Source of the DNA: Streptomyces sp. L-9-10
Lineage (GTDB): Bacteria; Actinomycetota; Actinomycetes; Streptomycetales; Streptomycetaceae
Direction of reading: 5' to 3'
Length of the DNA: 64,000 nt
Assembly: GCF_004151105.1 (NCBI RefSeq)
Contig: NZ_PHRF01000090.1
Coordinates: 186,001-250,000, forward strand
The notes below the pieces were generated by a model. That model saw only the letters and a program-made list of their open reading frames with translations, did not search any database and was not told the DNA's origin. The position numbers were made by a program, and so were the translations under genes. Shown here piece after piece: positions 30,581 to 38,437 of the stretch (positions are counted from its first letter, which is position 1; each line of letters starts with the position of its first letter).

Positions 30581-31648
30581 TTGTCTGTCGAAGTCCGGGC
30601 GGCGTCCGGAAGCGAGACCGGTGGTCCCGTCGTGCCCGCGGCACGTCCGGCCACGGTGGCCCTGCGCGGGCTCGGGCTCCTCGTGACGCTCGGCGCGCTC
30701 GTCCTGGTCTCGCTGATCAGCGTCTGGGTGGGCACCAGAGGGATTCCGTTCGCGTCGACATGGGACCTGCTGTGGAGCCCTGACGGGTCGGAAGCCTCCG
30801 TCATCGTCCACGACTACCGCATCCCCCGCACCCTCCTCGGCGCCGTCGTCGGAGTGGCCCTCGGACTGTCCGGCGCCCTGATGCAGGCCCTGACACGCAA
30901 CCCGCTCGCCGACCCGGGACTCCTCGGAGTGAACCTGGGCGCCTCCGCGGGCGTCGTCGTGGCCATCGCGTTCATGGGCGTGGCCGCGCCGCTCGGCTAT
31001 GTGTGGTTCGCCCTCGCCGGGGCGGCCGTGGCGTCGGTGGGCGTGCATCTCCTCGGCTCCTCCGGGCGGAAACTGGCCACCCCCGACCGGCTCGTCGTCG
31101 CGGGAGCGGCGGTGACCGCCGTGCTGTACGCCTTCAACTGGGGCGTGCTGCTCTTCGACCCGGAGGCGTTCGACCAGTTCCGCTTCTGGACGGTGGGCTC
31201 TCTCGCGGGCCGGTACTACGACATCGTGTTCCTCGTCCTGCCGTTCGTCGCCACCGGTGCGATCGTCGCCTTCCTCCTGGCCCCGTCCCTCAACGCCCTC
31301 GCGATGGGCGACCAGTTGGGGCGCGCCCTGGGCGTGAACGTCGGCCGCACCCGGGTGCTGGCGGCGGTCGCCGTGATGCTGCTGTGCGGCGCCGCCACCG
31401 CCGCCGTGGGGCCGATCAGCTTCGTGGGCCTGGCCGTTCCGCATGTCGCCCGGTTCCTCTCCGGAACCGACCAGCGCTGGGTGCTCGCGTACTCGATGCT
31501 GCTCGCACCGGTCCTGCTCATCGGCTCGGACGTGCTGGGCCGTGTGCTCGGCGCTCCGGGCGAGGTGCAGGTCGGCATCGTCACCGCGTTCATCGGCGCG
31601 CCGCTGTTCATCGCGCTGTGCCGCCGTCGAAAGCTGGTCATGCTGTGA
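30581..31648 (+). CDS. Iron-siderophore ABC permease 1 (FecCD family)
   Basis: Polytopic membrane permease of the FecCD/BtuC family, 355 aa with about ten helices. It translocates ferric siderophore with the permease encoded next. Family blocks are RIPRTLLGAVVGVALGLSGALMQALTRNPLADPGLLGVN, the LGVNVGRTR ATPase-coupling loop and VGPISFVGLAVPHVAR. Start choice: TTG at 30581 has GGGGAG 6 nt upstream and gives a short cytoplasmic tail. The ATG at 30524 in the same frame has no recognisable ribosome-binding site and would add 19 residues. GTGA overlap with the next gene marks an operon under the iron box at 30466. Confidence 0.9.
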   Translation: MSVEVRAASGSETGGPVVPAARPATVALRGLGLLVTLGALVLVSLISVWVGTRGIPFASTWDLLWSPDGSEASVIVHDYRIPRTLLGAVVGVALGLSGALMQALTRNPLADPGLLGVNLGASAGVVVAIAFMGVAAPLGYVWFALAGAAVASVGVHLLGSSGRKLATPDRLVVAGAAVTAVLYAFNWGVLLFDPEAFDQFRFWTVGSLAGRYYDIVFLVLPFVATGAIVAFLLAPSLNALAMGDQLGRALGVNVGRTRVLAAVAVMLLCGAATAAVGPISFVGLAVPHVARFLSGTDQRWVLAYSMLLAPVLLIGSDVLGRVLGAPGEVQVGIVTAFIGAPLFIALCRRRKLVML

Positions 31649-32748
31649 GTGCCGTGGAGGAGGCGGAAACCTCCGTGCCCGGATCCGCCGACGCCCCCGC
31701 CCCCCGCGTCATCAGCGGCCGGGTCCTGCGCACCGGAGCGGGCGGTGTCTCGCTGCGCGTCCAGAGCCGTGTGTTCGCCGTGACCGCCCTGCTGCTCCTC
31801 GCGCTGATCGTCGTCATGGGTGTCACCCTGACCACCGGCGACTTCCCGCTCTCCGTCAAAGAGGTCCTCCAGGCCCTGACCGGAAGCGGATCCGACGCCG
31901 CCGGCTTCGTCGTCAACACCCTGCGCATGCCGCGCATCCTGACCGCGGTGTTCGTCGGCGCGGCCCTCGCGGTGAGCGGGGCGATCCTGCAGAGTCTCAC
32001 CCGCAACTCCCTCGGCAGCCCCGACATCATCGGCTTCACCAACGGCTCCGCCGTGGGCGCGCTCGTCGTCATCATCGTGCTGCACGGCAGCATGACCCAG
32101 ATCGCGTTCGGCGCGCTGATCGGTGGTCTCGCCACGGCGCTCGCCGTCAACCTCCTCATGGTCGGCCGGGGGCTTCAGGGGTTCCGGCTGGTCGTCATCG
32201 GCATCGGCGTCAGCGCCCTGCTGCTCGCCGTCAACTCGTACCTGGTCACCCGGGCGACCTTCCAGGAGGCGCTGGAGGCCCAGGCATGGCTGATCGGCAG
32301 TCTGGGGAACCGGCTGTGGACGCACGCGAACGCCATCGGTCTCGCCCTCGCCGTGCTGCTGCCGCCGGCCTTCCTGCTCTCCCGCCGTCTCACCATGGTG
32401 GAGATGGGCGACACCACCGCCATGGCGCTCGGCGTCGACGTGCGGCGCACCCGCACGGTCCTGCTCGTCATCAGCGTCGCCCTCGCCGCGTTCGCCACCG
32501 CCGTCACCGGCCCCATCTGGTTCATCGCCCTGGCCGCGCCCCAGGTGGTCCGCAGGCTCACCGGGTCGTCCGGGCCCGCGCTGCTGCCGTCCGCCCTCAT
32601 GGGCGCCTTCCTGCTCGCCCTGAGCGACCTCGTCGTGCAGCGGGTCTTCGCACCCGCGCTCCTTCCGGTGGGCACGGCGACCGGCGCCATCGGCGGGCTC
32701 TACCTCATCTGGCTGCTGATCACCGAGTCGCGAAAGAGCCGCGCATGA
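31645..32748 (+). CDS. Iron-siderophore ABC permease 2 (FecCD family)
   Basis: Second permease subunit, 367 aa, with about ten helices after a 50-residue polar N-terminus. It shows LRMPRILTAVFVGAALAVSGAILQSLTRNSLGSPDIIGFT, LGVDVRRTR and GPIWFIALAAPQVVRRL, the paralogous blocks to its neighbour. GTG at 31645 overlaps the stop of permease 1, and its own stop overlaps the ATG of the ATPase. The three genes are thus a translationally coupled CchC/D/E-like importer. Confidence 0.93.
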   Translation: MSAVEEAETSVPGSADAPAPRVISGRVLRTGAGGVSLRVQSRVFAVTALLLLALIVVMGVTLTTGDFPLSVKEVLQALTGSGSDAAGFVVNTLRMPRILTAVFVGAALAVSGAILQSLTRNSLGSPDIIGFTNGSAVGALVVIIVLHGSMTQIAFGALIGGLATALAVNLLMVGRGLQGFRLVVIGIGVSALLLAVNSYLVTRATFQEALEAQAWLIGSLGNRLWTHANAIGLALAVLLPPAFLLSRRLTMVEMGDTTAMALGVDVRRTRTVLLVISVALAAFATAVTGPIWFIALAAPQVVRRLTGSSGPALLPSALMGAFLLALSDLVVQRVFAPALLPVGTATGAIGGLYLIWLLITESRKSRA

Positions 32749-33626
32749 CTGCAACGAACTCCCCGCGGCCCCGGCTGCGCGCCGAGGACCTCACGCTGTC
32801 CTACGACCAGCGGACGGTCGCCACGTCCCTGAGCGTCGACATCCCCGACCACTCCTTCACAGTGATCATCGGGCCCAACGCCTGCGGCAAGTCGACGCTG
32901 CTCACGGCGCTGGCCCGGATGCTCAAGCCCAAGGCCGGGCAGGTCTATCTCGACGGCGCCGCCATCGCCTCGTACCGCTCCCGCGAGGTCGCCCGCCGCC
33001 TCGGGCTGCTCCCGCAGTCCTCCAGCGCGCCGGGCGGGATCACGGCCGGCGATCTCGTGGCCCGCGGCCGGTACCCGCACCAGCGGCTGCTGAAGCAGTG
33101 GTCCGTCGAGGACGAGGAGGCCGTCACCGAGGCGATGCGGCAGACCGGCGTACTCGAACTGGCCGACCGTCCCGTGGACGACCTGTCCGGCGGACAGCGG
33201 CAGCGCGTCTGGCTCTCCATGGTGCTGGCTCAGCAGACCTCCATCCTTCTGCTGGACGAACCCACCACCTTCCTCGACATCGCCCACCAGGTCGAGGTGC
33301 TCGACCTGTGCGCCGAGCTCCACGCCCGCAAGGGCCACACCGTCGTCGCGGTCCTGCACGACCTCAACCAGGCATGCCGCTACGCCACTCACCTCATCGT
33401 GATGCGGCCGGGCGGGGTCATCGCCGCCGAGGGGGACCCCGCCACCGTCATGACCGCCGAGCTGGTCGAGGACGTGTTCGGCCTGCCCTGCCGCATCATC
33501 GCCGACCCCGAGACCGGCACCCCGCTGATGGTTCCGGCCGCCCCCAGGCGGTACGCGCCGGAGACCGGCGGCACGGCCGGCGTCCCGGACCCGGCCACCG
33601 ACTCCGTGCTCGCCGAAACCTCCTGA
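32745..33626 (+). CDS. Iron-siderophore ABC transporter ATP-binding protein (FecE/FhuC family)
   Basis: Cytosolic ATPase of the importer, 293 aa. Walker A GPNACGKST, Q-loop LLPQSS, signature LSGGQRQR, Walker B ILLLDEPTTFLD and H-loop VAVLHDLNQA are all intact. ATG overlaps the permease 2 stop (ATGA). The C-terminal 30 residues beyond the fold are Pro/Ala rich. The binding-protein partner is probably the lipoprotein at 10929, since none lies in this operon. Confidence 0.95.
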   Translation: MTATNSPRPRLRAEDLTLSYDQRTVATSLSVDIPDHSFTVIIGPNACGKSTLLTALARMLKPKAGQVYLDGAAIASYRSREVARRLGLLPQSSSAPGGITAGDLVARGRYPHQRLLKQWSVEDEEAVTEAMRQTGVLELADRPVDDLSGGQRQRVWLSMVLAQQTSILLLDEPTTFLDIAHQVEVLDLCAELHARKGHTVVAVLHDLNQACRYATHLIVMRPGGVIAAEGDPATVMTAELVEDVFGLPCRIIADPETGTPLMVPAAPRRYAPETGGTAGVPDPATDSVLAETS

Positions 33627-33642
33627 GGACGGACGACCGCCC

Positions 33643-35226
33643 ATGATGCTCTGTACGAGGCTGACGAACGCACACATCCTCACCATGGATCCGGAGCATC
33701 CGGTCGCTCACGACCTGGGCATCTGGCGGGGGCGGATCGCGGGCCTGGACGAGGCCGTCACCTCACTGCCCGCCCGTGAGGTGATCGACCTCCAGGGCGC
33801 CACCGTCCTGCCGGGGTTCATCGACAGCCACGTCCACCTGGCGTGGACGGGGCTCAAGGCGGGCTCCCCGAGCATCGCCGGCCTCGAACGCGTCGAGGAC
33901 GTCCTCGCCGTCGTGGCGGAGGCCGTCTCCCGCGAGCACATCCCCGGCGAGTGGGTGCACATCGGCGGGTACGACCAGCGGGCCCTCGGGCGGCACCTGA
34001 CCGCCGCGGATCTCGACCGGGTCAGCCACGGCCGGCGGGTGTTCGTGATGCACGACTCCGGCCACGCCTGCGTGGTCAACAGCGCCGTGCTCGATCTGCT
34101 GCCGGCCGAAGTCCCGCATGACCACGGCGTTCTGGTGGAAGGCGCGATGAGCGCCGTACGGCGCCTGCGGCTGCCGTACTCTCAGCGGGAGCTCGCCGAC
34201 GCCATCGAGTACGCCGCGCGCGCCTGCCTCGCCGAAGGCGTCACGGGCTGCGCCGAGGCCGGCATCGGCGGCGGCCTGCTGGGTCACAGCCCCGTCGAGC
34301 TCGGCGCCTACCAACTCCTGCGCGACCAGGGCCGCCTGCCTCTGCGGATCCAGCTCATGCCGGGCGCCGACACGCTGCGGCCGCTCGACGCGCACGAGCA
34401 CGACGGCATCCCGCGCGCGCTCGACCTCGGCCTGCGCACGGGGTTCGGCGACGACTGGCTGTCCATCGGCGCTCTCAAGATCTACACCGACGGCGGCATG
34501 ATGGCCCGTACGGCAGCCCTCACGGCGCCGTACGAGGGGATGACACACACGGGCCAGCTCCAGGACGACCCGGAGCGCCTCACCTCCCTCATCGTCGACG
34601 GCCACCTGGCGGGCTGGCAGCTCGCCGTCCACGCCATCGGCGACCGGGCCGCGGACCTCGTCCTGGACGCCCTGGAGCGGGCCCGGACGCTGCGGCCCCG
34701 CACCGACGCGCGCCACCGGGTCGAGCACGCCGGGCTCATTCGGCCCGACCAACTGCCCCGCTTCGCCCGGCTCGGACTCAGCGCCGTGATCCAGCCCCAC
34801 TTCCTGCGCCACTTCGGCGACGACTACGCGACGATCATGGGCGCGGAGCGTGCGCCCTGGATGTATCGCGGCCGGGCCTTCCTCGACCACGGCATCACGC
34901 TCGTCGGCAGCTCCGACCGCCCCGTCACCGACGGATCGCCGCTGAAAGCCATTCAGTTCATGGTCGAGCGTGCCTCGCTCTCGGGGCAGCTCATCGGGCC
35001 CGACGAGGCGATCACCGTCGACGAGGCGCTGCACGCCTACACGGTCGCCGGGGCGTACGCCTCACGGTGGGACGACAGCGCAGGCAGCCTCACGCCCGGC
35101 AAGCGCGCCGACTTCGTCGTCCTGGGCGACGATCCGCGTCGTGTCGATCCCTCCAGGATCGGCGGCATCGAGGTCGTCGCGACCTTCGTGGACGGACGCG
35201 AGGCGACGGAAACACGGACGCTGTGA
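33643..35226 (+). CDS. YtcJ-like metal-dependent amidohydrolase
   Basis: A 527-aa amidohydrolase-3 (YtcJ/exoenzyme-regulatory AepA-like) family protein. Visible are the metal-binding GFIDSHVHL, a long insert, LKIYTDGGM, the HAIGDRA block, RVEHAGLI and the closing GSLTPGKRADFVVLGDDP. No signal peptide is seen, so it is likely cytosolic. It starts 16 bp after the importer ATPase and should be co-transcribed under the same iron box. Known amidohydrolases cleave amide or related C-N bonds, so a role in processing or breaking down the imported siderophore is possible, but this is inference. ATG-ATG at 33643/33646 leaves the exact start open. Confidence 0.85.
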   Translation: MMLCTRLTNAHILTMDPEHPVAHDLGIWRGRIAGLDEAVTSLPAREVIDLQGATVLPGFIDSHVHLAWTGLKAGSPSIAGLERVEDVLAVVAEAVSREHIPGEWVHIGGYDQRALGRHLTAADLDRVSHGRRVFVMHDSGHACVVNSAVLDLLPAEVPHDHGVLVEGAMSAVRRLRLPYSQRELADAIEYAARACLAEGVTGCAEAGIGGGLLGHSPVELGAYQLLRDQGRLPLRIQLMPGADTLRPLDAHEHDGIPRALDLGLRTGFGDDWLSIGALKIYTDGGMMARTAALTAPYEGMTHTGQLQDDPERLTSLIVDGHLAGWQLAVHAIGDRAADLVLDALERARTLRPRTDARHRVEHAGLIRPDQLPRFARLGLSAVIQPHFLRHFGDDYATIMGAERAPWMYRGRAFLDHGITLVGSSDRPVTDGSPLKAIQFMVERASLSGQLIGPDEAITVDEALHAYTVAGAYASRWDDSAGSLTPGKRADFVVLGDDPRRVDPSRIGGIEVVATFVDGREATETRTL

Positions 35227-35254
35227 CCGCACCGGCCGCGACTTGGTCACAAGC

Positions 35255-35273
35255 TTAGGTAAGGCTAACCTTA
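35255..35273 (+). promoter_or_regulatory. Iron box for the argA-like GNAT gene
   Basis: TTAGGTAAGGCTAACCTTA, an excellent match to the consensus, 77 bp upstream of the TTG start. Confidence 0.85.
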
Positions 35274-35349
35274 TTTTGACTGAGCTTCATTGGCGTGAGC
35301 CGACGCACCACAAGGGTGTCTCACGCGGTGGAGCCGAGGAAGGAACGCC

Positions 35350-35892
35350 TTGATCACGGCCAGGCCGCGCCCCGCACCGCAGCAGCTGTCCGACACGCCC
35401 CACCCGATATCCCCGCCCTCTCCACCCGTCTGTTCGGTGCGTCCCGCCCGCCCCCGGGACGCCACGGCGCTCGCCGCTCTCTCCGAGCCGTTCGTCCGCT
35501 CGGGCGCACTGCGCGCCCGGCCGTTCCAGATCTACGCCTGGCACGCCACTGATTTCCTGGTGGCCGAGGCGCCTGACGGGTCGTTGGCGGGCTGCCTGGC
35601 ACTTCGTGTCCACCCGGAACCGACGCGGGACGGGCGGGTGAGCGGCGTTCTGTACAACTTCTGCGTCGCGCACGGCAGCCAGGGCAGTGGCCTGGGCGCA
35701 CAGCTCCTGACCGACGCCCTCGCCGAGGGGAGTTCGCGGGAGCTCGACGCGGTGTTCACCGCGACGACCGGAAGCGGCCGCCTCTTCCTCCACCACGGCT
35801 TCGCCCCGGTCTCCTCTCGTCGTGCCCCGGAGACCTGGGCGCGTTCGCTGGATCCGCGGCGCGGCGCCAAGGTCCTCGCCCGCGTTCTGTGA
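35350..35892 (+). CDS. GNAT acetyltransferase resembling N-acetylglutamate synthase (ArgA-like)
   Basis: Single GNAT domain, 180 aa. The acetyl-CoA loop is in GVLYNFCVAHGSQGSGLGAQLL (QGxGxG), followed by TATTGSGRLFLHHGF and the ending RRGAKVLARVL. That C-terminal R-x-x-K-V-L pattern and the YNF strand recall N-acetylglutamate synthases, which acetylate Glu at the first step to ornithine. The convergent neighbour is argB, the second step, which supports this. An alternative is alpha-N-acetylation of the siderophore. Start is TTG at 35350 with GAGGAAGGA upstream. The gene has its own iron box, so expression should rise when iron is scarce. Confidence 0.75.
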   Translation: MITARPRPAPQQLSDTPHPISPPSPPVCSVRPARPRDATALAALSEPFVRSGALRARPFQIYAWHATDFLVAEAPDGSLAGCLALRVHPEPTRDGRVSGVLYNFCVAHGSQGSGLGAQLLTDALAEGSSRELDAVFTATTGSGRLFLHHGFAPVSSRRAPETWARSLDPRRGAKVLARVL

Positions 35893-35920
35893 CCACACCC
35901 CGGCGCGGGGGCGGCACGAC

Positions 35921-35962
35921 GGCGGGGAGGGCCCGAGCCGGATGGCCCGGACCCTCCCCGCC
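35921..35962. terminator. Bidirectional terminator between argA-like gene and argB
   Basis: GGCGGGGAGGG (35921-35931) pairs perfectly with CCCTCCCCGCC (35952-35962), 20-nt loop, in the 82-bp convergent gap. Confidence 0.75.
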
Positions 35963-35974
35963 GGTCCCGCGGAC

Positions 35975-36874
35975 CTATACCTGGACCTCCGCGTCCGGGA
36001 CGACCGTCGTGCCCGTGCCCTCCTCGGAGAAGACACCGCGCAGCAGCGCGTGCGGCACCCGGCCGTCCAGTACATGGGCTCTGCGGACCCCCGCGCGTAC
36101 CGCCCGCAGACATCCCTCCATCTTCGGGAGCATGCCGCTCGCGAGCCCAGGGAGCAGCGCGTCCAGTTCGCCGGTGGTGATCCGGCCGATCACCTCGGTG
36201 CTGTGCGGCCAGTCCGCGTACAGCCCCTCGACATCGGTCAGCATCACCAGTCGCTCCGCGCCGAGCGCGGCGGCGAGCGCCGACGCCGCGAGATCGGCGT
36301 TGATGTTGTAGACCTCCCCGTCCGTACCACGGGCGATGGGGGAGACGACGGGGATACGGCCCGCGTCGAGCAGTGTGCGCAGGGTGCCGGGGTCCACGGA
36401 CACCACCTCTCCGACGAGGCCGATGTCGACCGTGCGTCCGTCCACCCGTGCCGGGCGTCGTACGGCCGTCATGGTGTGCGCGTCCTCGCCCGACATGCCC
36501 ACGGCGTAGGGGCCATGGGCGTTGAGGGCGCCGACCAGATCCCGCTGGACCCGGCCGGTCAGGACCATGCGGGCCACGTCCATGGTCTCGGGCGTGGTCA
36601 CGCGCAGCCCGGCTTCGAAACGGACCTCCAGACCGAGGCGGTCGAGCATCGCGCTGATCTGGGGCCCGCCGCCGTGCACGACGACCGGACGCAGCCCCGC
36701 GCGCCGCAGCTCCACGACGTCCTGCGCGAACGTCCGGTGAAGCGCGGTGTCCACCATGGCGTTGCCGCCGAATTTGATGACCACGGTGCGGCCCCGGAGG
36801 TTTTTGAGCCGCAGTGGATCCGCTGTGACCAGGCCGGCGGCGGTCTCGGGCCGGCTGAAAGGGAGTGATCTCAT
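35975..36874 (-). CDS. argB: N-acetylglutamate kinase
   Basis: Phosphorylates N-acetyl-L-glutamate, second step of ornithine synthesis; cytosolic, 299 aa. Clear ArgB blocks: VVIKFGGNAM (ATP), VVVHGGGPQI (substrate), NAHGPYAVGMSGEDA, GLVGEVVSVD, NINADLAASALAAALGA and SGMLPKMEGCLRAV. The N-terminal extension before the kinase core is about 29 residues, in the place where arginine-regulated enzymes carry a helix; whether this copy is feedback-sensitive cannot be told. ATG at 36874 is the first Met with the proper N-terminus. It lies 68 bp after the isochorismatase gene and shares its iron box. No argC, argD or argJ is adjacent, so this looks like a second, siderophore-dedicated argB. Confidence 0.93.
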   Translation of the reverse strand: MRSLPFSRPETAAGLVTADPLRLKNLRGRTVVIKFGGNAMVDTALHRTFAQDVVELRRAGLRPVVVHGGGPQISAMLDRLGLEVRFEAGLRVTTPETMDVARMVLTGRVQRDLVGALNAHGPYAVGMSGEDAHTMTAVRRPARVDGRTVDIGLVGEVVSVDPGTLRTLLDAGRIPVVSPIARGTDGEVYNINADLAASALAAALGAERLVMLTDVEGLYADWPHSTEVIGRITTGELDALLPGLASGMLPKMEGCLRAVRAGVRRAHVLDGRVPHALLRGVFSEEGTGTTVVPDAEVQV

Positions 36875-36942
36875 CCGCGTCTTCGTTCCGTCTTTCCGCG
36901 TGGGGAGGAGCTGGTGAATGGGGGCGGGAGGGGAGGGGGTTC

Positions 36943-37599
36943 TCATGTGATCCGTGTCGACTTGTGGAGAAGCAGGTCGCGCAGCAGCGCGTCCGTCGTG
37001 CGCACCACGCCGCACCTGGCCGCCCACCGCAGCGCCATGGTGTGGTCCTCCGCGGAGAAGTCGGCCACGGCGTCCGCGACGACGAAGGGCTGAATGTCGT
37101 TCATGAAGGCGTCGGCGGCTGTCAGGAGAACCCCGAGGTGCGCGTGCACACCGCAGATGATCAGCTGATCGCGGTTCTCCAGACGCAGCAGTCTGCCCAG
37201 ATGGCTCCGGAGAAAGGCGTTGTGGCGCACGTTCGTCACCAGATGTTCGCCAGGTCGTGGGGCCAGCGGGGCGATGATCGCCGCGGCATCGGGCTCGTCG
37301 CCGATCCCGGGACCCCAGACGTCCCCCATGAGCCCGCGCCGGCCGGGCGGTTGGGCGGCCGGCTCGGCGGTGAACACCACCGGCATGCCGAGTGTCCGGG
37401 CGAGCTCGCGCAGAGCGGCGATGTTGCGGACCATGTCGATGACGGGGGGCGCGAAGGCCGGAAAGGTCCCTACGAAGTGGTTCTGCATGTCGTGCACGAG
37501 CAGTGCCGCCCGGCCGGGATCGATGTCCCACGTGGCACACGACGCGGGGAGCGCGGAGCGGTCGGGCATCGGATACGACGCGATGGCCGGCAGGCCCAT
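36943..37599 (-). CDS. Isochorismatase (EntB/PhzD type, no carrier domain)
   Basis: 218-aa isochorismatase-fold hydrolase, which would split the enol-pyruvyl ether of isochorismate to 2,3-dihydro-DHB and pyruvate. It matches the EntB/PhzD subgroup: IASYPMP start, LLVHDMQNHF with the catalytic Asp, and CGVHAHLGVLLTAADAFMNDI. The cysteine of nicotinamidase-type members is replaced by Gly, as in true isochorismatases. The C-terminal aryl carrier domain of EntB is absent, and no entA, entC or entE partner is in the window. ATG at 37599 follows GGGGAGGG. Iron box at 37643-37661; argB follows in the same direction. Confidence 0.85.
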   Translation of the reverse strand: MGLPAIASYPMPDRSALPASCATWDIDPGRAALLVHDMQNHFVGTFPAFAPPVIDMVRNIAALRELARTLGMPVVFTAEPAAQPPGRRGLMGDVWGPGIGDEPDAAAIIAPLAPRPGEHLVTNVRHNAFLRSHLGRLLRLENRDQLIICGVHAHLGVLLTAADAFMNDIQPFVVADAVADFSAEDHTMALRWAARCGVVRTTDALLRDLLLHKSTRIT

Positions 37600-37642
37600 G
37601 ACTGTCCCTCCCCGGGTGACGTGTATGCCCCACCGAATGAAC

Positions 37643-37661
37643 TTAGCTAAGCCTAGCCTAA
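37643..37661 (-). promoter_or_regulatory. Iron box for isochorismatase-argB operon
   Basis: The plus strand reads TTAGCTAAGCCTAGCCTAA, a two-arm match to the iron box consensus, 43 bp upstream of the ATG at 37599. Confidence 0.75.
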
Positions 37662-37765
37662 CTTGCATCCTGGTCGGTCAACTCGCCCTCCGGTGAAGGG
37701 TGGTGCGCGGCCCTCGTCCCCTCGGTCCGTACTCCATGACCCCGGCCGGGGAACGTGCCGGGACG

Positions 37766-37784
37766 ACAAGTAAGGTAACCCTAA
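37766..37784 (+). promoter_or_regulatory. Weaker iron box for the PPOX-fold gene
   Basis: ACAAGTAAGGTAACCCTAA resembles the consensus mainly over TAAGGTAACCCTAA, 53 bp before the TTG start at 37838. Confidence 0.55.
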
Positions 37785-37837
37785 TAGTGCCTGGTCAGCG
37801 TCCCGCTGCGGCAGCCCCTCACGGTACGGAGCCCCCC

Positions 37838-38416
37838 TTGTCGAACGCCTCGCCAGGCGCCCGCCCCACCGCCCGGGATCTCCTCGCCGGAGCCGTACCC
37901 GTGGGGTCGGCCGACGAGTTGCGCGACATCCTCGGCGTGCCCCACCCCATCGTCATCGACAAGGTGCACGACCGGCTCACCGAGGAGGACCTGGACCTGC
38001 TGGCCCGTTCCCCCTTCTGCGCCCTGTCCACCGCGGACGCGGCGGGGAACTGCGATGTCTCCCCGCGCGGTGACGGCCCGGGATTCACCCACGTCCTCGA
38101 CGCGTCCACCCTCGCCCTGCCCGATCGGCCGGGCAACCGGCGCGGCGACAGCTTCCACAACGTGCTGTCCAACCCGCATGTGGGGCTGCTCTATCTGATA
38201 CCCGGCGTGATGGACGTGCTGCGCGTCAACGGCCGCGCCCGCGTCCTCAGGGACGCCCTGTTCTTCGACGCGATGACGGTCAGGGGCCGGCGTCCGGACC
38301 TCGCCCTGGTCGTCGAGATCGACGAGATCTTCCGCCACTGTCCGGCGGCGCTCCGCCGCTCGGGTGTGTGGTCGCCGGAGACATGGGAGCGGGCCACGGA
38401 GCCGGCCCCGGCGTGA
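37838..38416 (+). CDS. PPOX-class FMN-dependent flavoprotein
   Basis: 192-aa split-barrel flavoprotein of the pyridoxamine 5'-phosphate oxidase class. It shows PFCALSTADAAGNCDVSPRGDGPGF, LPDRPGNRRGDSFHNVLSNPHVGLLYLIPG and VNGRARV, typical of the FMN-binding barrel, and ends CPAALRRSGVWSPETW. Substrate unknown. TTG at 37838 has GGAG 6 nt upstream; the frame runs back to 37700 but would cross the iron-box region. A possible role is reductive handling of ferric siderophore or an oxidative step, but nothing in the sequence proves it. Convergent with the fused permease. Confidence 0.8.
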   Translation: MSNASPGARPTARDLLAGAVPVGSADELRDILGVPHPIVIDKVHDRLTEEDLDLLARSPFCALSTADAAGNCDVSPRGDGPGFTHVLDASTLALPDRPGNRRGDSFHNVLSNPHVGLLYLIPGVMDVLRVNGRARVLRDALFFDAMTVRGRRPDLALVVEIDEIFRHCPAALRRSGVWSPETWERATEPAPA

Positions 38417-38437
38417 CGCGGTACCCCGCACCCCCTG

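Noticed and set aside
35350..35892. N5-hydroxyornithine acetyltransferase
   Set aside because: The locus has a formyltransferase for the hydroxamate, and the GNAT's C-terminal pattern and convergent argB fit N-acetylglutamate synthase better. Kept as an alternative only.
36943..37599. Nicotinamidase
   Set aside because: The catalytic Cys position is Gly and the sequence follows the EntB/PhzD pattern.
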